A stretch of DNA of 64,000 nucleotides from assembly GCA_018873245.2 (NCBI GenBank), contig JAEMBT020000004.1, forward strand, positions 7,543,073-7,607,072, given 5' to 3'. Positions 56,789 to 64,000 of the stretch are shown piece after piece. Below the pieces are notes generated by a model. That model was not told where the DNA came from. It saw only the letters and a program-made list of their open reading frames with translations, and did no database searches. How positions within the stretch are numbered: the stretch's first letter is position 1; each line of letters opens with the position of its first letter. The translations under genes and the position numbers were made by a program. The DNA is from Archegozetes longisetosus (taxonomy: Eukaryota > Arthropoda > Arachnida > Sarcoptiformes > Trhypochthoniidae).

Positions 56789-57136
56789 TTATCTTTTCGT
56801 CGTAGGCTTTAATCCAAAAAGTTCAGACGCTCTGTTGGCATCGTCAACATATTCGTATCCGAGCGATTGCTTTCCTGTCAAGGGGTCAATTATATTTCCC
56901 GATTCGTAGACAATTTTCTCGATCTTATGGTCCACCTTAAGACTCAATCTCTGTTCCATTTTTCGCACGAGAACCCAATCACCAGCGCGGCATTTCTCGT
57001 CGGCATCGTGCGCAAGTACTTCATCTGATTCTCTGAAGTGCATACTAAGAAAAGAATCAAATTTGAGTCTTGGAACCAACACCTTAACGGTTTGTCTCAT
57101 GGCTGGCCCCACACATTTTCCAAACAATAAACTCAT
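56789..57136 (-). CDS. MRPS17: Mitochondrial small-subunit ribosomal protein uS17m
   Basis: A single exon of 115 aa. The OB-fold pattern of S17 is visible: GKCVGPAMRQTVKVLVPRL, then a conserved GDWVLVRKMEQRLSLKVDH (family form G-D-x-V-L-I-x-x-x-x-P-L-S-K-x-K), and a mitochondrial-type C-terminal part with DPLTGKQSLGYEY. It binds 12S rRNA in the small mitoribosomal subunit. There is no separate presequence, which is also the case in other animals. The length is close to animal orthologs (about 115-130 aa). Confidence 0.88.
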   Translation of the reverse strand: MSLLFGKCVGPAMRQTVKVLVPRLKFDSFLSMHFRESDEVLAHDADEKCRAGDWVLVRKMEQRLSLKVDHKIEKIVYESGNIIDPLTGKQSLGYEYVDDANRASELFGLKPTTKR

Positions 57137-58882
57137 TATTAGTTCTATTAATTTGTACGAATAGTTGTAATAATTATTTAAATTGAAGTCTTATTTCAAA
57201 TTGAACGCAGGAGAGATATTTTCTATTTTTATTTTAATGTATTAACTAATACGACGGCTGAAAATGTTCTTTCAATAGAGAACGGATTGAACGACAACTT
57301 TTCTTTAATTAACTTTTAACGTGATAACTGAACCCAATTGTGGCTTTAATTGAATTTATTTCTTGCTTAATGCTTATCACGAACTAGTTTTAAAAGTCTG
57401 TAAATTAAACAAGATAATTTCGTGGATTTCTTTTGGTTATTGGTCAAACAAAGTTATATAATAAGAAACATGTTTGACGTCTCTATTAACAATAAATAAA
57501 TTTTCTAGAAATAAACTGAGTCAAAGTTGAGATCATGTTTATTATTCAGTAATTCTCACTGTTTTAACGGCTAAAATTATACATCTATAGCAACAAATTA
57601 ACGCGATTAGTCTTTACAAATATTTCATTAGATTAGTTTTAAAATAATTGGAACAAAGCTTTAAAAACTGAATCAGAAGTCATAGCGATATTTCTAAGGC
57701 AACGAACCCTTTTGGAGTTGGTCTCTGGATTCCTTAATCAAATTATGGCAAGTATCAGTCACTATGTCTGAGCTTCACTTTCAATACTTACATTGGACAT
57801 ATGTTTATTAACTCTATTCCAAGTTCTGGTAATTATTGTTCTAATTGGACTAAAATTGATTCGTCATTTATCACTATCTTTGTGCAAAACTCTTACTACG
57901 ATTGCTTTCGTTCTCGATTATTAATCCTGAAGTCACTTTCGATTTGCCTTCTGATTCCTTGTCTCTGGGACTGGTCTGTTTGGCAAAAGTTTACAGAAAT
58001 ATTTGACTATTCTTCACTGGCTTTGATGGTCTTATTTTCAAAAGTTTCAGTTTTGTTTTCTATAAAATAATAGATTATGAATATTATCTGATATGATGTT
58101 CGTTTCATTATGTGATAATTAAGAAGTGCCGGAGAATTTCTAGGAAAGTAATCAATGATTTTAAGTCAAATTTGGCTCTATAAGATTTTGAGAGTATTGT
58201 TGAGAGGATTGCTGGCAAAATTTGTCTTCATAAAAATATTTGACTCACATTTAAAAGTTTGTTGCTATTTCAATTGCTGTCAACTTATAAAGAAACCAAT
58301 TTGATTAATGTCCTTCATTTTGATGCGGATCCCTTTATTTTAAATTGAAATCTATTTTCTTAAAGATTTAACAAATATTTTCCAATTCAAAATTTTGTAT
58401 CTCATACTATTTCAGCCAATCTGTGAAAGTTATACATTACTGACAATGTTAACTGATTAACACTGCAATCCTCTCTTGTTTTGTACAGTCCTCAAATTTG
58501 AATCATTACTGAATTTTGAATAATTTTCTAATATATCTTCCTAATTGTATCACTCAGTGCATAATCAATTAACGCGTTTACTTTTAAGATCTCCATTAGA
58601 TTCGTATAATGGAAACTTTTACTCAATTAATTACAGTATGAATCAAAAGAAGCAAATAGTTTCAATACAACTTTATTCGGATTTAATAAAATAGAGATAA
58701 TCGAATACAACATTTTCGATTTTAATATTTAACTGATTTGTGAAGTATATCGAAATAGACGTCATATCAATGTTGGTTTCGCACTCAAAAAGTATTAGTA
58801 TTAAGAGTAACGATACAAATGAACAAATTCAAAACTTAATCCTTTTAAATGTTGAATAAACAGAGAATATAGATGAATGAAA
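57137..58882. other. Spacer, no gene seen
   Basis: 1.7 kb AT-rich. An open frame at 57801-58070 has no recognisable domain or neighbouring exon and is not called. Confidence 0.45.
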
Positions 58883-60583
58883 TCACTCGTCATTCGATTT
58901 CGACTTCTTCTTTTTCTTCTTCTGCTTCTTAGTCGGCGGCTCTTCTGTTTCATCTCCATTGGTTTCAATATCATTTACTTCTCCATTTGTTACTTCACTT
59001 TCATCTATATCTTCATCTTTCTTCCTCTTCTTCTTCTTCTTTTTCTTCTTACTCTTTTCCAAATCATTTGCAACCTTTGCTTCTTCGATGGCCTCTTTCA
59101 TGACATCGATATTCTTTTTAGGAACGTCTCCACTTTCGAAAAACTTGAGCCGATCTTCAACTTGTTCCTTCAATTTGCTGCCAAATATGTCGGTCGGAAA
59201 ATCATTGAAACAATCGATACGTGCAGCGATTGAACATTTGTTTGCAAGAAATCGTGATATCCTTCCCTTGTTCTTAGCACCAGCGCGTCCGATGAACGTT
59301 GAGTGAAATATTAGCCCATACTTGGGTGTATTTCCTCTCGTCTTCAGAGCTCTGAACAAAGCTTTTTCAGCACCTAATATCTGGACAGTAGAGGCCGGAT
59401 ATTTAGCTAAATTCATTAGACTTCCAGCATGTGATATGAGTCGAGCGCCAACCTATTCATGACAGAAAGTAATGAAAATGAGATTCAATGAGGCGAACAA
59501 TTTGAATGATTGTCTTACAGTTTCTCCAATAAGTGTCGCTAAGTTTGGAGCGATGTTGTGCATACGAGATATTAGATATTCCATCAATTGCTTCCTATAT
59601 TCCGCTAAATTAATAACCTTTGAAGTGAATGTTTCGATATTAATCAAGTCAATAGCCGATATATCCATTCCCATTGAAGACTTGGAAGCATTGACAATAG
59701 CTTGAGCTTTGCCACTATCCATCACTATTTGTTCCAATTTCTCAACAAGTTCCTCATCGCTATCATTGCATTCTTTCCTATTCTTCATAAGTTTTGCGAC
59801 TCTCGCATACATATAGTTATCATTAACTATTTTAACGAGTTCCGGAAAGTGATAGGAATACCATTCTCTGAGTCTCATTGCAAACGTATTGATGTCTTTG
59901 TCGAGCTGATCGACAAGACTGATGCTCTGTATTATCATATTATCGGCCCGATTCACATTAAACTTGACTTTCGCTCGCGAATAACTTCTTGCGAGACTGC
60001 ATTCGGCGGAACCGACTGATTGCAATGTCAAACCTTTAATCAAATTGTGGAAGTGTAATCGAATTCCTCTTATTATTTCTGGAACTACTTCTGTGTACTG
60101 GCAGTTATAGCCTAACAGCTCTTGAATAGCGGCACCGATTTTGGCATCGGAGACACCGACTATTACTTTAGATTTCTTGCTAGACTTCGGAACATTTGTC
60201 TCCAGAAAGACTTGAAGATCTTCGTGAACGATACCTTCTGAAATGCTATTCGTATTGTCCAAAGCATTGGTTCCCGATTTGAAAGGAGAAAATGCAATCA
60301 ACTGAACGAGTGTTTGAAATTTGACTGGATCGAGTGTTGCCCTTTCGACCTGAGGCAAAAACATTGACACCTCTTCGAACTCTTTGACCCGAAACAATGC
60401 ATAGCCAGATGCATGTTCGTACAGAATAACCAACTGTTGAGACTATTCATCAAATTAAGACTCAATTAAAAGTGAAATACTAAAACATCAATATATTAAA
60501 ACAATGTCCATAACTTATTCTAAATTACGATTCAAATCAAATTAGTATCAAATTACAGTCAAATTAAGTTAGATACAAACCAT
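58883..60583 (-). CDS. NOP56: NOP56, box C/D snoRNP core protein
   Basis: Main exons 60433-59519 and 59452-58883 (66 bp intron). The 60433 exon opens in frame with TTG after an AG acceptor and aligns from about residue 3-4 of other NOP56 proteins, so the ATG is in an upstream exon. The most economical choice is an ATG at 60583-60581 directly followed by GTTTGT (3 nt exon), giving 495 aa, but this is uncertain. Domains: N-terminal NOP5NT ([19 protein letters not shown]), coiled-coil, NOP domain ([14 protein letters not shown].., [55 protein letters not shown]), and a Lys-rich tail. It forms the core of C/D snoRNPs with NOP58, fibrillarin and 15.5K for rRNA 2'-O-methylation. Confidence 0.93.
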
Positions 60584-61109
60584 TAACAGATATTTTGATC
60601 AACACCTCATAAACGATACTATTTTCTGTGGATATTTAAACAGTTTTTAAACAAAACGACTTATCATTTGGATTGCAAACAAAAAACACGTGGAAATTGA
60701 AAAATGCAGAAAATGTTTTACTGCTCCTATAGAAAACTATACGAACACAAATTACGACAAACTGTACTTCAGTTTATCTAAGCTAACAATTTTTTCTGAT
60801 TACCTACACTATTGCGTGATAAAAGCTTCTAATAGTTGGCTCTAAACAAGTCATCACTTTTTAGACATCATTTTTGTACAAAAATATATTGATTTTAGGC
60901 ATCATTTGATGGCAAGCATACAGATAACTATTTTCTTTGTTAATAAACGTAAATATTGACAAATATCTGAGTTCAAAGTAATCAATTAAATGATCAAATA
61001 TTTAAGTAGTTGATACTTAAATCGACTAAAAAGTATTTATTGACAAATCATAAATCTATTAAGTAGTTTTGTATTGAATCTTTAATAAATATTATTTATG
61101 AATTAAAAA
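60584..61109. promoter_or_regulatory. Divergent spacer NOP56-PCGF3
   Basis: About 526 bp between the presumed NOP56 start (minus) and the PCGF3 start (plus). Both promoters must lie here. No distinct elements are identified. Confidence 0.5.
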
Positions 61110-62103
61110 ATGGAGAGAAGAATACGATTGAAGTCATTGAATCCACACATCACTTGCAAGATATGTCGCGGATATCTGATCGACGCCACGACTGTCACCG
61201 AATGTCTTCACACATGTAGGCGTTCATTAATATATTGATTGATTTGTTGTTGATTTAGTTAATTAATTGTTGACTAAATTGTTTAACAGTTTGCAAGAGT
61301 TGTTTAGTTAAGCATTTAGAAGAACACAACTCATGTCCAACCTGTGAGATTGTCATACATCAATCACATCCACTTCAATACATCAGTTTTGACAGGACAA
61401 TGCAAGATATTGTCTACAAATTAGTACCTAATCTACAACAAAGTGAGCTAACTATCCATTCAATCCTTAATTGATTTGCAATCAAAGGCTTTATCGATAA
61501 CTAATTGATTGTTTTAATAATTAGATGAAACCAAAAGGGAAAGAGATTTTTATAGGCGTCGAGGACTGCCTTATCCTAAGGCCAATACGGACAAGGTCTG
61601 CGAGAAAGATGTCTATACTTTTCAAACAAATACAAACACAAAAGAAGAGAACAGTGATTGTCATCGTAGCGATGAACAGGTGAACATTCTTCTGGAAACT
61701 CAACAACCAGTTAATATGAAACAAATGAAACGAAAGTTCATTAGATGTTCAGCTCAGGCTACAATTACTCATCTCAAAAAATTTGTAGCCAAAAAATTAT
61801 TCAACAATTTAGATCGATATAAAGAGGTTAATGACTTGTTTTGACAATGTTTTTATTGAGTCGATTATAGGCTATAACTTATATTGAACTATAACTCGAT
61901 TTATAGGTTGAAATATTGTGTAACGAAGAAATTCTTGGGAAGGATCACACATTAAAGTTTGTTTGTGTTACACGTTGGAGATTCAAAGTAAGGTTTTTAA
62001 TGTTCGATAAAAAGTTCATAATAATTGACTCAAAAATTTGTATTTGATTTCGTTATAGGAATCGCCGCTAAAACTATTCTATAGGCCTCGACAGGAGTTT
62101 TAA
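61110..62103 (+). CDS. PCGF3: Polycomb group RING finger protein 3
   Basis: Five exons: 61110-61215, 61290-61442, 61525-61826, 61907-61987, 62059-62103; 228 aa (human PCGF3 242 aa). The C3HC4 RING finger spans about residues 16-54 ([36 protein letters not shown]). Next comes [20 protein letters not shown], a PCGF hallmark. The C-terminal RAWUL ubiquitin-like domain includes [20 protein letters not shown] and [20 protein letters not shown]. The sequence is closest to PCGF3 (fly l(3)73Ah) by these segments. It partners RING1/2 in a non-canonical PRC1 complex that ubiquitylates histone H2A. Confidence 0.94.
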
Positions 62104-64000
62104 TCAACTATTATTTTGATAATTTATTTTCTAATTTAAAAGCAATATTTTATTTTAAATCATCTGAACAAATAAATAGATAAACAAGTGAAATAATTAA
62201 ATATGAAAAGGCTTTTTTCAAGGCTTTATGTCAAATGCTATTAATTTTGAAATAATAATGTGAATTGTTGCATAATTATAAACAATGCTTTTGATACGCA
62301 TAAGTAAATTGGGTGTTGAGAACACTACAAACTTGAGAGTTCCTTCTTTGGGCTTAGGTATGATGAAACCAGATTTAATTATAAAGTGGGCGAATTTGAA
62401 GATTCATTTAAATGAATTTGAGGTTCAAATTATAAGTTAAGAAAATCTGTAATTTCAAAGCTATTTTAATTGAATGCATATAATTGTTGAAAGGCTGCAT
62501 CTATCTAAAATCACTTATCTATGAATACAAAGTGTCAGAACTTTATTAAATTTCTTACTTTCATCAAAATATACTGTGATTTAAATTGGGAAAACCCAAC
62601 TTAGACTTTAGCCTTCAATGGTTTCGATTAGGAAAATTCTGTGCTTTTTGCTATGACCTTAATATAAGTACAACTCCTTATGCAGTTTCTCGAATGCGCG
62701 CTTTCAATATTCATTAGACAAGTATTGCCGCTGGACTCAAAATGTTCAAAAGCCTCTTCTTGTCCTCAATTCCACAATAAAAGTAAAAAATGTTAGTTAT
62801 TTTTTGATAACATAGTTTATTGTTGAACTGTTCGCTCATAATGTCCACAATCATCGACTGCGATGGATTTGTTACAAGCATTGGATGCGATTTATCAGTT
62901 GCAGATATAAAGGTAACTTTCAATTGAATCAACTTTCCCTAAAATGAAAGTTTCAGTTTTTCCTCATTTACAAGTAATTGTATATTTAATCCCTTAGTTA
63001 ATTTAAAATTCCAACCATTATTTGCTTAATAGAATGAATTCAAACTACGACTTTCAATAGTTTAGTCAGACAGAAACTTTGCTTAGTTTTGAAAGGTTTT
63101 AAGTAAACTTGAGAAAAAGTTCCGTCATTGTTCGATACAATTGAATTATGAGATTTTTTGCATCCTTAATTCAATTGTATTTGAAAAATCACAAAGTCTA
63201 AAGTAGATCAAATCACAATGAGATCAAATTAATATTGTAGTCTAACAGCTATAACTGGAACTTGTGAATTTAGTATTTTGAGAGTTTGACTGTCAATTAG
63301 GATTATGCTACTTAACAAGTTAGTATAGCATCGCTACTACAGTGTAATTACAAAATACTATGTTCAACCCTTTAATAAATTTTCTTCAAGTTTTAAATTG
63401 TTTTGTAATGAATTCTGCTGTTATGAGTAGTAATAACCCTAAGATCAAATTCGTGTTTCTTTAATATGCAATACTAAAGATGATGTTGATAAGAAATGAC
63501 AAACGAGACTCATTAATGCAGCGCTTTACTTTGAAAACTGCTTTCAAAATATGGATTTTCCAAAACAACTAATAAGATAAACTTATAAACAAAATTTGAT
63601 AATTGTGTGCCTTTAAAATACTTTAATCACACTATAAGTTCTATGTGTTTATGCGATACATGAGTTAAAAACCTTTGAATCGTCAATGTTTAACATGATT
63701 AGAATATATAACTGGATTGAGTTCAATTTTTTTTCATAGTAAGAAAAGATTGAGCTCTCAAGAATGCATCATTGTTGGAAAGATTGCAATCCTTACTTCA
63801 TTTGATTGCAATTGATTTGCTAAAAGCGAATGTTTCAATTCAAAGAAATACTTGAAATGAGGAAAACTATGAATTTCAATTAGTGATAAATCGACTCCTT
63901 AATGACAAAATTCCGATAAGTAGTTAATAAAGTAAAGTTCCCCGATTTTTTTAATGGAATCTCAGTTCAAATAGCTTTAGCCAATTTTCATATCTGTACT
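62104..64000. other. Terminal spacer, no gene seen
   Basis: PCGF3 3' untranslated region (AATAAA-like words near 62166-62180) followed by about 1.8 kb without a supportable feature on either strand. Confidence 0.5.

Noticed and set aside
58877-59306. Plus-strand Leu/Phe-rich and Ser-rich frames opposite NOP56
   Set aside because: They are antisense of the Lys-rich NOP56 tail.
1-64000. CRISPR array, rRNA or tRNA genes
   Set aside because: No regularly spaced repeat array was seen, and no convincing A-box/B-box pair with a foldable cloverleaf was found while reading. A tRNAscan run would be decisive.

Overview
Nature of the DNA. The window is AT-rich eukaryotic nuclear DNA. Its genes are split by short introns, mostly 50 to 330 bp with GT..AG ends, and their products are metazoan: a GRAMD1/Aster sterol carrier, UBXN7, IWS1, glutaminase, an SLCO transporter with a Kazal loop, mitochondrial uS17m, NOP56 and PCGF3. 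A compact arthropod genome, perhaps an acariform mite, fits best, but the species cannot be proved from the sequence alone.

Layout. (1) 1-8.1 kb is repeat-rich: a Tc1 transposase relic, a 2 kb inverted-repeat element carrying GTGCTCG clusters, a nested palindrome with AAGACTAAG repeats, and a 0.6 kb foldback element. (2) 8.1-33.9 kb is a tandem cluster of two receptor families in divergent pairs. Family A (minus strand) has a signal peptide, a glycoside-hydrolase-16 domain with both catalytic glutamates replaced, one membrane span and a cytoplasmic tail with paired YxxL/I/V motifs and a terminal YxxM. Family B (plus strand) has a signal peptide, an unrecognised ectodomain with ten conserved cysteines, one membrane span and a tail with a textbook ITAM (E-x-x-Y-x-x-I-x6-Y-x-x-I) followed by YxxM. 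Three A genes and three B genes are intact. Fragments of further A and B copies remain, and a roughly 190 bp noncoding block between the partners occurs five times. Mobile elements have entered this cluster: a mariner deletion derivative, a Harbinger element and a 304 bp TIR element. (3) 34-36.9 kb holds a decayed gene with TnpB/Fanzor-like signatures. (4) 36.9-62.1 kb is a conserved housekeeping block with several divergent or convergent neighbours: GRAMD1(-), UBXN7(+), IWS1(-), GLS(+), SLCO(+), MRPS17(-), NOP56(-), PCGF3(+). (5) 62.1-64 kb shows no gene.

How the parts may work together. The main discovery candidate is the paired receptor cluster. Catalytically dead GH16 domains are known from secreted insect beta-glucan recognition proteins. 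Here the domain is anchored in the membrane and joined to tyrosine tails of the ITAM/YxxM type, next to a second ITAM family under what looks like shared control. I infer an innate recognition or phagocytic receptor system, comparable in logic to Dectin-1 or Draper but built from different parts. Ligand, expression and signalling are not shown by the sequence.

Gene models were built by hand from splice signals, reading-frame closure and agreement between paralogs. Exon coordinates are given in the entries.
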